Shown in pieces: positions 1-10,142 of a stretch of 64,000 nucleotides of DNA. Under the pieces are notes generated by a model. That model saw only the letters and a program-made list of their open reading frames with translations. It did no database searches and was not told the origin of the DNA. Numbering within the stretch: the first letter of the stretch is position 1; every line of letters begins with the position of its first letter. The translations under genes were made by a program, and so were the position numbers. Origin of the DNA: Ixodes scapularis (lineage: Eukaryota; Arthropoda; Arachnida; Ixodida; Ixodidae); assembly GCF_016920785.2 (NCBI RefSeq), contig NW_024609846.1, positions 122,291,473 to 122,355,472 of the forward strand, read 5' to 3'.

Positions 1-334
1 CAGCAATGCCAGTTCGGCTATCTCTAGCCGACCTTGGCGTCCGCGCTCCCAGCATGACCAGCTTGACCACCACGATTATTAGTTCGACCATACATCTCAA
101 AAATTTACCAAGCAGTATTGTGAATACCTTGAAATATATTTTTGCGATAAAGAATTCGGTTGTTCCTATTTCGTCTCATCGCTTTCGTCTACAGCTGCTT
201 GATCCCAGGTTTGAGCAAACGTTGGTTCTTGTCGTGTTTTTTTTTTAGTTACGACATGCATGTAAGACTCAACGTCTGAAATAAATTTTCAATACCGTTT
301 TAAACTGCATTCTTGGTGCATAGTTCACAGTCAT

Positions 335-500
335 TAGGGCGTCTAAAGGGTTGAAGTGCAGAGGGGATCTGAACGACTGAAGGGTCTGACGGGATGAAGG
401 AGTTTGAAAAGCTGACAGGCTTAAGAGGCTTGTAGGGCTAAGGGGTTTGATGGGCTGAAGGGGTTTGAAGCGCTGGGAGGGTCCCATAGCATATGAGGGT
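335..500. repeat. Degenerate short G-rich tandem repeat
   Basis: The plus strand repeats variants of a 12-15 base motif of the form GGGCTGAAGGGGTTTGAA with heavy divergence. This gives a purine-rich block. The rest of 1-1019 shows no exon, RNA gene or recognisable transposon; the short ORFs there lack any protein-like signature. Confidence 0.5.
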
Positions 501-1024
501 TGAAGTGCTCTATTCAATAGGGGGTGAGTTACGGCTGACTAGAACGGTTTCTTTAAGGTTTGTTCCTGGCGCAGTGTTGGCATGGCGGTAGAAATGAGGG
601 AATGACAATTAATACCGATATGCCAAAAATCCCTAATATAGGCAAAGTCTGAGGTATCTCTATTAATTGGAAGTTAATACCTAGTATTGTATACAGAAAC
701 ACCAGTGTCCTCAAAACCACTTCGTATCATAAAATCAATCTTGTAAGCCTCCTGTGTTCCTTCTTCACTTTTCTCATGATAATAAAACTTAGTTTAGTTT
801 CTAACAGCTTCCAGCCTGTCAGAAACCTCAAAGCAGTTTCCGATAGGAGATTAGAAGCGTAAGAAATGCATTCTGTATTCGTTTAAGGCCCTTGACACTG
901 AGCTCTGTTCGGTTATGTCTAAATGCCCATTAACGAGATCAGTTTCTATTTGATATATGAGCTAAGTGCATGCAATTGGCCTTTTGCAAAACAAATACTC
1001 GCGTTGCATAGTCTATACATCCGC

Positions 1025-1698
1025 AGTAAAGATTCTTCCTTCCAGGAGCGATGGTGGTTTTCCCGGCACTCCGTCCTCTCCCTCGGGTTTCGATGGAGCC
1101 GGGTGACCGTGGAGTGCCGTGCGGTGGTGCGGGGATCTGCTGTTCTCGCCAGTCAGGAGCCGGAGAACTCGATGGAGGTTTTTCGATAGATATATTTACA
1201 AAGAAGAACGAATATAGTACAAGGCTGTCACGCTGCTGCTGCCGCTCGCGGTAGCCCGGCGTCGACAAAAGCGCCTCAGCACCAAATCCGTTGCCGCGCA
1301 CGGCAAGTTCTTTGCCCCGCAGGACAAAGTACGCGGAGCCCTCGGGACCGCGGGAGAATAACGTCTTGCTCCGCGCACGGGCTCGTTCAGACTCAATTTC
1401 TCCAAAAAGGCGCACCGACATTCCGAAGGGAGGCCGGACCTCCCTCTCTCCCCCAAAGTCGCCGATATGGCCCTGACAAGGTCGCCTCCCCAATTACCGC
1501 GGCGGCAAGGGCGACCACCCGCGAACAGAGGTATGTTTACTTCCCACGCGGGGAAATCTGCTTCCACTTTCGGGAGCTGGCCTCCGCTTGCCGCCAAAGG
1601 GAAAGTCAAGACATCGGGCGCCTCCGAAGGACGCTTCGGGTGATCGCGCCGCCAATTCCCCGAGCTCTTTCGGCTAAGCCCCTTCGGCCATCCCTACA
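1025..1698 (-). repeat. 3' LTR of the element (uninterrupted copy)
   Basis: 674 bp, nearly identical to 4086-4921 once the 162 bp added by a MITE and its target duplication in that copy is discounted. It contains an AT-rich stretch near 1186-1215 (TATATTTAC and TATAGTAC) that could hold promoter or polyadenylation signals; that role is inference. It provides the empty-site reference for the MITE in the other LTR. Confidence 0.92.
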
Positions 1699-1712
1699 CG
1701 TCCCCCCGAAAA
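1699..1712 (-). promoter_or_regulatory. Polypurine-tract-like sequence
   Basis: On the minus strand the bases just before the 3' LTR read GTTTTCGGGGGGACG. A purine run at this position is where LTR elements prime plus-strand DNA synthesis. The call rests on position and composition only. Confidence 0.5.
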
Positions 1713-2308
1713 CTGCGCTAGGACTTCTGGACTAGCCAGCAGTTACAAAATCAGGATGGCCGAAAACCCAACAAGAACACAAAAACAACCCGCTTAAACT
1801 GAAGCGAAAAATAAAAACAACAAAACACATGGCTGGACATAACGAAGCCAGGCACCTCTAGCACCAATTGCTATATAAAACTGAGAGAAAAAAAAAAAGG
1901 ACCACACTTCTTAGTACACTCCGTTTCTCAGCAGGCCTCTCGAGGACCTGGACCGCTCGCAACAACGACACCGTTGGTGCCGCAAGAGCTTCCGCAACCA
2001 AAAGACCAAAACATCAATAAATCACGGCGAACCAACAGTCAAGGGAAAACTGAAAACGCTTGGTGAACACTGAACAAAGCTGAAACGTTCGATTACGCAA
2101 AATAAAACACAGCCACGCTCCTCTACTACGACCTGCTAAATGAAAATTAAAAACAGGAACAACACTTCTTTCTGCTCGTGGAGACAGAAACCTTGATCAC
2201 CCACTTAACTCTAGACTCTGCGGACCTGTCTTGGTCGCACCAACGACATCAAAAGCGCCGCAAGAGTTGCCGTAAACAAAAACACAACAAACAAAAAGCG
2301 CGCAAACG

Positions 2309-3727
2309 CTACGAAGGTGTAAGTTCAATGGCACCTCGCAAGGGCCACGGCAGTGATCGCTTCCCCACATGCACGCCCGCTGACACCGCGTGTATGAGCG
2401 CGACAAAGCGCTCCCTTGCCGCCATAAAATCACCCCCTACTCGGGCACCTGTGTCGACTGTCACGAGGACAGCGTAGCTCGCCAGAGCTTCATTAGGCCC
2501 ATGGAGGCGTGCTCGGCTCGGCCTCTCCACGGAACCGCGTTCGGTACTCGCTTCGCAGTCGGTTCGGTCAGAGAAAGGACCAACTCTGCGCCCATGGCGC
2601 GCCATCGACATCCCCGCTCCAAGATTGTCGCCCCACGGCGATTCGTGCTCGGGCACCGGTACCTCCTCGCGCCGCCCGCTTGGTGGCACCCACTGTGTCA
2701 CCCCCTCAACACAAGGCCCGTCGTGTGGACGTCGAAGTCCAACCTGAGCAGCTGTAGTAGCCCCCCTCGCGACATCAGCCTCTACCAGCTTCCCCAGTGT
2801 CGGTCCCGACCCCTGGTTCTCCGGGAGCTCCTCCCCTCCAGCTGCCCGGACGCAGGAAGACCCTCGTTCGCAAGCGATCCGATCGGCCTCCGACCACACG
2901 GCAGTCTCCAGAGCCTGTATGGCGCGATCGGCCTCGGAACCCACGGCAGTGTCCGGTTCCTGGCCAGCGCGATTGGCCTCGGACCCCACGGCGGCCCCTG
3001 GTCTCTGTATGGCGCGATCGGCCTCAGACCACACAGCAGTGTCCGGTTCCTGGACAGCGCGATTGGCCTCGGACCCCACGGCTGCCCCCGGTTTCTGTAT
3101 TGCGCGATCGGCGTCCGACCCCACGCCAGTGTCCCGTTCCTGAACAGCGCGGTCGGCCTCGCACCCCACGGAAGTCTGCGGTACCGGTACCTGAACGACA
3201 CGATCGGCCCCGGACCCCAAGGTAGTCTGCGGTACCGGTAGGGCTGGATCGGCCTCAAAGCCCACTTCCTGGAGAGCGCGATCGGCGTTGGACCCCACCG
3301 CAGTGTCCGGTTCCTGAACGACACAATTGGACACAGAATCCACGGCAGTGTCTGCTTCCTGGACAGCGCGGCTGGCCTCGGAACACACGACAGTCCCCGG
3401 TTCTCGAAAGACACGATCGGCCTCGGACCCAACGGCCGCCTCTGGGTCGCTTCGCGCGTCCGGTCCTGTCTCTCTGACAAAGCGACCCTCGGGCGCCGTG
3501 CCTTCCGCTGCCCGAGGCAGCGTCTCCTCACGGCGCTGCCCGAGGAGCCGCGCTCTAGCTCTCCGCTCCTCCGCCCGGAGCTCTGCCTCTCGAACCTGCC
3601 GCTCCAGGTCCTTCGTTTTTTCCCTCGCAAGGGCTAACCGAACGCTAAACGGAACCGCTTCCCTACGCGACCCCTCGTCGCCTCCATCACTAGGGCTCCC
3701 CCTCCTACGCAAGCTACACTTCGTCAT
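2309..3727 (-). CDS. Gag-like protein with coiled coil and 15-residue repeats
   Basis: A 472-codon ORF, the only substantial one inside the LTR element. The first ~75 residues include a charged, arginine/glutamate-rich segment (LERQVREAELRAEERRARA) likely to be coiled coil, as in the N-terminal part of many Ty3/Gypsy Gag proteins. From about residue 95 to 285 it is built from ~15-residue repeats of the form SEADRAIQEPDTAVG. The last third is basic and shows no CCHC knuckle or protease motif. The start is the first ATG downstream of the leader that follows the 5' LTR. A structural role in particle formation is inference from position and coiled coil; no family match can be proven here. Confidence 0.6.
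   Translation of the reverse strand: MTKCSLRRRGSPSDGGDEGSRREAVPFSVRLALAREKTKDLERQVREAELRAEERRARARLLGQRREETLPRAAEGTAPEGRFVRETGPDARSDPEAAVGSEADRVFREPGTVVCSEASRAVQEADTAVDSVSNCVVQEPDTAVGSNADRALQEVGFEADPALPVPQTTLGSGADRVVQVPVPQTSVGCEADRAVQERDTGVGSDADRAIQKPGAAVGSEANRAVQEPDTAVWSEADRAIQRPGAAVGSEANRAGQEPDTAVGSEADRAIQALETAVWSEADRIACERGSSCVRAAGGEELPENQGSGPTLGKLVEADVARGATTAAQVGLRRPHDGPCVEGVTQWVPPSGRREEVPVPEHESPWGDNLGAGMSMARHGRRVGPFSDRTDCEASTERGSVERPSRARLHGPNEALASYAVLVTVDTGARVGGDFMAARERFVALIHAVSAGVHVGKRSLPWPLRGAIELTPS
2881..3440 (-). repeat. 45-bp tandem repeat inside the gag-like ORF
   Basis: The motif GATCGGCCTC (or GATTGGCCTC) recurs at 2881, 2926, 2971 and 3016, exactly 45 bp apart, and continues with more divergence to about 3440. 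Because 45 is a multiple of three the array stays in frame and encodes 15-residue repeats. The opposite strand also stays open over much of the array. Confidence 0.85.
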
Positions 3728-4067
3728 GCAGCTAAGCGCGCGGGTGTCAGCCGACGACGAAAGGGAAAGCGACCACGTACCTGGCGATGCTGCCGAGTCT
3801 ACGATAGCCGCTGATGTCGCCGGCCCGCAGGTCCTCGGCGTCGATCACACCCCGGGGAGTCCGTTGTCTTGAGGCTCCCTCTCCGCCGTAGCAGGCGCCG
3901 ACCTTGTCTCGTTGACAAGTCTCGCTGAGTTGGTCACCCTTGGTCGACTGAAGTTCGTCTTCCCGAATTGTCGAGTTGCTGCCTCTCAGTGCCGCCGCGC
4001 ACCGCACCAACACAGGCGTCGTCGTTTCCGCCCTTGAAGTCGTTGAAAGTGGCCGACGACGCCCACC

Positions 4068-4088
4068 ATCCCCGTCGACTGCGCCAGT
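4068..4088 (-). promoter_or_regulatory. tRNA primer-binding site next to the 5' LTR
   Basis: On the minus strand the sequence crossing the inner edge of the 5' LTR reads TGGCGCAGTCGACGGGGAT. TGG at the LTR border is the hallmark of a site pairing with a tRNA 3' CCA end. It resembles the serine-tRNA type site described for the 17.6/297 group of Ty3/Gypsy elements; that attribution is from memory of the family and should be treated as likely rather than proven. Confidence 0.65.
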
Positions 4089-4921
4089 AAAGATTCTTCC
4101 TTCCAGGAGCGATGGTGGTTTTCCCGGCACTCCGTCCTCTCCCTCGGGTTTCGATGGAGCCGGGTGACCGTGGAGTGTCGTGCGGTGGTGCGGGGATCTG
4201 CTGTTCTCGCCAGTCAGGAGCCGGAGAACTCGATGGAGGTTTTTCGATAGATATATTTACAAAGAAGAACGAATATAGTACAAGGCTGTCACGCTGCTGC
4301 TGCCGCTCGCGGTAGCCCGGCGTCGACAAAAGCGCCTCAGCGCCAAATCCGTTGCCGCGCACGACAAGTTCTTTGCCCCGCAGGACAAAGTACGCGGAGC
4401 CCTCGGGACCGCGGGAGAATAACGTCTTGCTCCGCGCACGGGCTCGTTCAGACTCAATCGTTTTCGTAGATCGTTTTCACCGTCCCGCAAGGCCCTCCGC
4501 AACCCGCTACGATAGCGGGAACTCCACAGTCAAGGCTATCGGCGCGCAGGCGCAGTAGCAACTGCTTCGTTGCGGAACGCTTAGCGGAGGGGGCAGCGCG
4601 GTCTACGAAAACTCCCTTATTTCTCCAAAAAGGCGCACCGACATTCCGAAGGGAAGCCGGACCTCCCTCTCTCCCCCAAAGTCGCCGATATGGCCCTGAC
4701 AAGGTCGCCTCCCCAATTACCGCGGCGGCAAGGGCGACCACCCGCGAACAGAGGTATGTTTACTTCCCACGCGGGGAAATCTGCTTCCACTTTCGGGAGC
4801 TGGCCTCCGCTTGCCGCCAAAGGGAAAGTCAAGACATCGGGCGCCTCCGAAGGACGCTTCGGGTGATCGCGCCGCCAATTCCATGAGCTCTTTCGGCTAA
4901 GCCCCTTCGGCCATCCCTACA
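4086..4921 (-). repeat. 5' LTR, interrupted by a MITE
   Basis: Same sequence as 1025-1698 with a 159-bp insertion plus a 3-bp duplication. Substitutions relative to the other LTR are few, for example GTGTCG for GTGCCG and CCATGAG for CCCCGAG. The insertion in only one LTR dates it after integration of the element. Confidence 0.92.
4459..4617. mobile_element. MITE inserted in the 5' LTR
   Basis: This 159-bp block is absent from the other LTR, where AAT sits uninterrupted. Here AAT (4456-4458) and TAT (4618-4620) flank the insert, a 3-bp duplication with one mismatch. The ends are inverted: CGTTTTCGTAGATCG on the left and CGGTCTACGAAAACTCCCT on the right; the left tip is shortened. A second copy lies at 48340-48502 and shares the core CGGCGCGCAGGCGCAGTAG. 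A 3-bp duplication suggests PIF/Harbinger-type mobilisation; that is inference. Confidence 0.88.
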
Positions 4922-5036
4922 TCCGCTAAAATACGGGCTTGAAGAAGATGGTAGAATAAAGGCCAAGAACTCAGAAAATATATAGCTACCCTACTGAAAA
5001 AAAACATGAATTTTCCATACGGGTCTTCATATAGCG

Positions 5037-5225
5037 TTATGGGATACGGGTCATACGGTTGGTACGGGTCATATGGTTGGTACGGGTCATATGGTTCGTA
5101 TGGGTCATATGGTTCATACGGTTGGTACGGGTCATATGGTTCGTACGGGTCATATGGTTCATACGGTTGGTATGGGTCATATGGTTGATACGGGTTGTAT
5201 GGTCCATATGGTTTGTATGGCCTAT
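5037..5225. repeat. 15-bp minisatellite with Tyr/Pro or Tyr/Gly coding potential
   Basis: Variants of TACGGGTCATATGGT repeat about 12 times. The unit length keeps frames open on both strands: YGS/YGW repeats on plus, and PYDPYQPYE repeats on minus in a 117-codon ORF (4897-5250) that runs into the LTR. No signal peptide, splice sites or conserved flank were seen, so it is treated as a minisatellite rather than a gene. Confidence 0.85.
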
Positions 5226-5259
5226 GGTTGTTATGGATGATATTGTTCATGCAGTTTAA

Positions 5260-6170
5260 ATCGTTGATATGATCTATAGGCCAACGCGCTATTTACCAAC
5301 AAGCTTTCACGAGGTGTGAACAAATTCAGTTTCTACACGAGGTGCAAGCACTGCGTGTGCACAAGAACGACATTCATGTGACGTAAAGCGTCTGCACATG
5401 CGCCCTAACAGTAGCAGCGCCACCGTAGCAACGTGACGTCAGAGCCGCGTATTGGTGTATATCAATCGTATTAACCACATGGTTCACTCATCAGTGAAAC
5501 ATGAAGTTCAGCAGGGAAACACTTTCCTTTTAAAGCCTATGCAAGATAGCAGAAAGTGCATGCACAGAGAAATGCTCGAACTTCGAGAAATTGTGAACAT
5601 GCATTCCACCCGCAGGCTCGTTTATTTGTCCTCCAGTCTCAGACTTTGAAGTAGCTCGTGCATGCTAATGAGGCAATTCTTTGAGGCGAGCTGCATCTGC
5701 TTTCCCAGTTGGTCACAGGCTGACGCACCTCCGACGGGCATCTGAAAGTAATGTAAACAAAACCGACAGTCACATTACATGTTCTCGTAAAATAGTTTGT
5801 ACAATATCTATCTAGTCAGTAAGTCAAAAGTCTATCAAGCAACAATGGCTGTCAGTACTGCTTGCTCACGAAGTGCGTGACTGGATCCGAGTTCTCGCTG
5901 AACGCTGACGCAGGGCTCGCTTTCAGTATATGCTCAGAGTATGAGAGCAAGCAATGGCGGACAGGCGTTCACACTGACGTTGGAAAAGGGTCTATTGACT
6001 TAAATTTTATGACTGACCTAATATTTAAAATCATCTACCTTCTGCAACTTTCACATTTTGAAAACAATCACAAACATTTATCAAGGCAATACATCACCGC
6101 ATGACGGAAAATACATAACATACAACTTTCGTCAACTTACATAGCATACAACTTTCGTCACCACGGGACG
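5260..6170. other. No gene recognised
   Basis: Moderately AT-rich sequence with short ORFs lacking any family signature. ACGAGGTG(T/C) recurs at about 5310 and 5338. Two near-copies of CATACAACTTTCGTCA lie at about 6118 and 6146. Confidence 0.5.
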
Positions 6171-6600
6171 TCTCTGCAGTCTCCCGGGACGCAGACCTCC
6201 CACGTGGTCACACCCCGGTCCAAGCATCCCTCTCGTCCCGTTTCCCAGAAGAACGCAGGAACAGGCAGCTGTCCCGATCATACGCCGAGACCCAAACGTC
6301 TCCACTTGTCTCCATTGTTCGTTAGCACCCGGTCCGAAGGCTGAGGAAGCGGGCCTCTGTTTCTCAGCGGGGTGTCAGGGGGGTCAGCTCCCGCTGTGCC
6401 GGGTGGCCCGCTCGGCGTCGCTCGGAAGCTGCACCCCACCCACGCCGCGTCGGTCAGCATGTTCGGCGGCGCCAGAATGCCGAGCCCGAGACTCTGGTCA
6501 GTCGATGGGAGGTCGATGGCGCTGCCAGGAAGCCGAACCTGCTCTCTGGGTGGCCGATCATAACAGAATGCATCCACCAGGTGCACATTGAAAGTCGTTT
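6171..6600. other. GC-rich block of unknown origin
   Basis: The block stands out in composition from AT-rich flanks and keeps ORFs open on both strands (for example minus 6278-6586, 102 codons). None resembles a known protein and there is no terminal repeat. It could be a fragment of a GC-rich retroelement leader or LTR; no second copy is visible in the window. Confidence 0.35.
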
Positions 6601-7333
6601 ATTTAGCTCTAAAATTAGTTTTCTTGTGCTTTTCAACGGAAGACTGGTGATTTTGAGGTTAGGGTGCAACATGCAACACATTAAAGCTAGGAAATGAGCG
6701 CTGAAATTTCGTTTCCCTACACCTTTAATGGAAGTGTAGCCACATAATCTTAGTATAGTATAATTAATAAATTATTCTATGCATGGACAGGAACGTTTAG
6801 TTAAGTAAGTCATCCCTGCAGTCCATTAAGCACAAAATTTTAGTTTAGACTAGACAAATGTAAGCCAGAAACACTCAAATCCTGGAACTCATAAGGAAAT
6901 AACTTTATTTGTGCTTACTGCAGACTTATTTTTCGCGGGCTCCATATTTCGCAATTAAGGTCGAAGCTGAAGTTTTGAAATAATTCGCGGGTTCTAATTT
7001 TCGCGATGCAGTGGGATCTCCATATAGATTCCAATGTGTTTACACTTTACCGGAATTGTTTACGGGACCTACTTTTTCAGCAATTGTAGCCGATTCGTAA
7101 AAACGATTCGACAGCAATCTCAACCAAGCGATTCGACAGCGACCTCAACCATGGGGTTGCTGTCACGTGCCTTGCTTCGACGCTCTTATTGGGTCGGGAA
7201 GGCCGCAGCCTCCACAGCTCGTCAAGTTACCGTGAAACACAGAGTACAGTTGCTGCACTCGGAGTAAGGGTAAAGGATCGCAAACTCAACATGCCCAGCA
7301 CCTGGAAGAAGGCATAGGACATACACCTCGAGG
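6601..7333. other. No gene recognised
   Basis: AT-rich. The phrase TTCGCGGG followed by ATTTTCGCGA or TATTTCGCAA recurs at about 6933-6952 and 6984-7006, resembling edges of a decayed repeat. Confidence 0.4.
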
Positions 7334-7775
7334 TTAAAGGGATACTGAACTGAAATTTCGAACTCGCAAAACAAGGCTGGACAGATAGGCGGGACGTTGC
7401 AAAACCCAAGAACATCACTCATACAGTGATATCTCTAACGGATGGCCATATTTTTAGAAAAGAGTGCCCGGCCGAGGAGGCCGACGAGACAAGGCACGTC
7501 ACGATTCTTATTCCCTCTCCTCCTCGCTATGTCCCGTGTAGCCGGTGAACCGAAGCGAGGAGGAGAGAAGCGAGGCCGCTTCCCCTCATTCTCAAATTCT
7601 CCCGGAGGACAGTGATGTCAAAGACCTCGCTTGATCGTGCCCTTCTTTTCCAAAAGTGCAGCGATCTGTTTGAGACATCGATGTACGAGTAATGTTTTGG
7701 AGTTCGTAGAGTCCTGTTCAACGCCTCTAGAGCCTTATTTTGCGAAATTCAAATTTCGGTTCAGTATCCCTTTAA
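7334..7775. mobile_element. MITE with TTAA ends
   Basis: The left end TTAAAGGGATACTGAAC and the right end GTTCAGTATCCCTTTAA are inverted copies, and similarity extends about 40 bp inward. TTAA borders both ends, the target of piggyBac-type and related transposases. The 442-bp interior has no transposase ORF. Confidence 0.85.
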
Positions 7776-8064
7776 CAAGCCACACGCCAGATAAGGTGCT
7801 CCATCTGTGTTTAATGGTTCCAGAAATCTATCGATGCCCTTGCACCAGCGGAGTTGAATCGTTCATTATGAAAAGCAAACCAACAAAACTGCATGATGTT
7901 TGGCAAAAATAGGTTACAGCCTGTGCTTTTGATTTGGAACTTCAGAAAGATGAGCTCAATTCTCTGGAAATTAGAAACTATGTATATTCTGAAAGAATTA
8001 CTGTTCTGCATATCAAGGTTGTCTCGTTAAAATAAAAAAATAAATACCAGAAAAAAGTACTAAC

Positions 8065-8190
8065 CTGATATGCACCTATGAAGTCTTGTTTTGGCTAGCA
8101 GTGACCGGCCCTGGTTAGCAATGACTCCATGTCCCCAGGATTGAAATGATGGTTAAGTAACGTCCACCCCTTATGCACTTTTTGGTACAA
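8065..8190 (-). pseudogene. Exon-like segment of an unidentified duplicated gene
   Basis: On the minus strand a pyrimidine-rich acceptor (TTGTCTCTTCCAG) precedes a 126-base segment that ends CAG before the donor GTTAGTAC. It translates as LYQKVHKGWTLLNHHFNPGD and continues ESLLTRAG, with one TAG stop about residue 32. Its latter part has a diverged second copy at 8717-8799, so it is a real unit that has been duplicated. No protein family was recognised. Confidence 0.45.
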
Positions 8191-8319
8191 CTGGAAGAGA
8201 CAAAGCATCTTGTTAAAAATTACCAATCCTTTTCACGAGCGAATTTTGCAGTTCATGCTTCCTGAAAGTCATTTCCCACAATAGTGTTAAATTAGAACAA
8301 TGAGAGCAAAGTTGTTTCA

Positions 8320-8716
8320 GTAAAGGGCCCCTGAAAAGAAAAACAAATGTTTTTTTTAAACAGACTTGTTGAGACACACGTGTCAAATAATTAATTTTAC
8401 GTGAAAAAAAATTGGTCAGAGCAATAGTGACGGCGCGAGACGCAATTTAGTCGGTAGTCCCCTCCTTTCCACCTGTTTCCTCTGGGCATTTCGAGCGAGT
8501 GGAGGAGAAGGAAATCAGCTTCGCCTTCGTGTTGAGGTGGCGAGAGCGAATGACCATTCCGGGACGTCATGGACTTTGCGCGCAGAATTTAAAATAAATC
8601 TCTCGCCGTCAATATTGCTCTAAAAAGTTAATTATTTTCGCATAAAATTTATTTTTTGGCACGAGTGTCCTTATCAGACTGTTCAAAAAACTTTTTTTTT
8701 TCCAGGGGCCCTTTAA
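8320..8716. mobile_element. TTAA-type fold-back MITE, copy 1
   Basis: Ends are TAAAGGGCCCCTGAAAAG and the inverted CCAGGGGCCCTTTAA. Inner inverted segments AGAGCAATA(G/T)TGACGGCG and CGCCGTCAATATTGCTCT flank a GC-rich middle. A second copy at 37292-37685 aligns over its whole length. There is no coding capacity. Confidence 0.88.
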
Positions 8717-8799
8717 GAGGTGTTTGCCTGATATGCATCAGTGGAATCAGGTATTGACTAGCAATGACTTATTGCCCCCGTGACTGAAGTGCTGTTTCA
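8717..8799 (-). pseudogene. Diverged duplicate of the 8065-8190 exon
   Basis: Between two MITEs, the plus-strand phrases CCTGATATGCA and GACTAGCAATGACTTATTGCCCCCGTGACTGAA (paraphrased from 8727-8790) parallel 8064-8150. The minus translation LLKQHFSHGG matches LLNHHFNPGD of the neighbour but contains stop codons. Confidence 0.5.
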
Positions 8800-8988
8800 G
8801 TAAAGTGCCGTTCACACTCTTGTGACCGAGTAAGACCGAGAGAGACCAGACCGGTTTTTAAGCCTTTTGCGAGTTCTTAGGACGGGATGCGCCAGAACGC
8901 AGCTGGTCCTAAGAGATTGCAAGTGGCTAGAAAACCGGTCTCGTCTCTCATGGTCGTACGCGGTTGCAAGAGTGTGAACGGGCCTTAA
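8800..8988. mobile_element. Short TTAA MITE with long inverted repeats
   Basis: A 189-bp element. The left end TAAAGTGCCGTTCACACTCT and right end AGAGTGTGAACGGGCCTTA are inverted, with pairing continuing to ACCGGTTTT and AAAACCGGT. Its outer motif GGCCCGTTCACAC is shared with 59020-59434. It interrupts the duplicated exon region. Confidence 0.85.
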
Positions 8989-9321
8989 TGCTTCCTGCAC
9001 AAAAAATTCAAATGTAAGAACACAAGCCCCAAAATGTTTGTGCCATTCTCCTCCCCCTACTTTTCTGTGCATTTATTTTTTTTTATCCCTTGGCAAATCC
9101 TAAAGAATTCAAAATGCTTATCCTACATCCTTCGGTTAGACTGAGTAGGTAACCCGGAGAATTCATTGTTTGTGAGAACACTTTTCCATTCACCCCATGC
9201 TGTTCTTGAAAGCAGAAACTCCTCTCTCTTAACCACAGTCATTAAGCACTTTTCATAGACCATGCACACAAGGTTGGCAATGCCAGCACAAGCTCATGTC
9301 TTCACTTTGAGCATGGATTAA

Positions 9322-9662
9322 GCATATATAACTAAATCTGAGACACCGGAAGAAGGAAAAAGGAGGACACAAAAAAGAGGACGACACACATAATGTCTCG
9401 AACACAGCTGCAGGTTAATTCTAAAACCACACCATTTTATAGGGGTAAACCGCAGTCAATGCCAAGAACCCTCACACTAAGTCACACCCCCAGATTGTCA
9501 GCAAGGGGGAAAAAAGAACTGCCCTCAACGTTCCCACACTGGCCAAAGTCAACCCACCGACTAAGAAGTAAAAAAAAAATGCAGCTGTGGTTGAGACGTG
9601 TTGTGTTTGATGTTCTCTTTTTCGCGTCCTTCTTCCGGTGTCTCAGGTTTAGTTATGTATGC
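9322..9662. mobile_element. Fold-back element, about 340 bp
   Basis: The left arm (TAACTAAATCTGAGACACCG, then GAAGAAGGA) and the right arm (TCCTTCTTC, then CGGTGTCTCAGGTTTAGTTA) are inverted over about 45 bp. The interior is non-coding. No clear target duplication was identified. Confidence 0.75.
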
Positions 9663-10142
9663 AATTCACCACCCTTGCCTGTACTTTTACTCTTCTCTCA
9701 ATTAAGCATACGCCTGCAATTCGTAATATCTGATCTATGGAAAGTCTCTGATCCACCAAGCCTTTTCCATTATGAGCAGGCATTATTTATAAAAACCTCC
9801 TTTCATTACATTGTTTCAGAGAACAATTGTTCTTTCTTAATTAGGATCAACTGATCATATTAGGATAATTGCCAAATAATGGCAAATTCACATGATATAT
9901 CGAATTGCAATTTTCATCCGTGCACCATTTGTCAAGTTACCATCATGTAGGCTATTCCTGAGATTTGTCCCTCGTCCGCGGACACTCATACTGAAAGGGC
10001 AGAGTGCCTTCTTAATCGCAGATTTTTGGCAAGTGAGTTACTCGAAAAGCGTTTTTATGGTAGAGTAGCAACAGCTCACGAATATTTTTGTTTTCAAATC
10101 AGTCAAACAAAGAGAGTGGATCATTGCTTTGTCGCGCCACTC
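9663..10142. other. No gene recognised
   Basis: AT-rich spacer between a fold-back element and a pseudogene exon. No repeat end or RNA gene was identified. Confidence 0.4.

Larger units (their letters stand above)
1025..4921 (-). mobile_element. Complete non-autonomous LTR retrotransposon
   Basis: Two long direct repeats (1025-1698 and 4086-4921) flank about 2.4 kb of unique sequence. The same five bases, TCCGC, sit immediately outside both ends (1020-1024 and 4922-4926), the target duplication expected of an LTR element. Read on the minus strand the LTR begins TGTAGGG and ends near CTTTACT. A primer-binding-like site follows the 5' LTR and a G-rich polypurine stretch precedes the 3' LTR. 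The interior carries one gag-like ORF and no recognisable protease, reverse transcriptase or integrase, so it would need enzymes from another element. By eye the LTRs differ at about six positions plus one MITE insertion, so the insertion is recent. Confidence 0.9.

Noticed and set aside
2390..3872. Plus-strand ORFs over the gag-like gene
   Set aside because: They are shadows produced by the in-frame 45-bp repeat; the minus ORF is longer, starts after the LTR leader and has a coiled coil.
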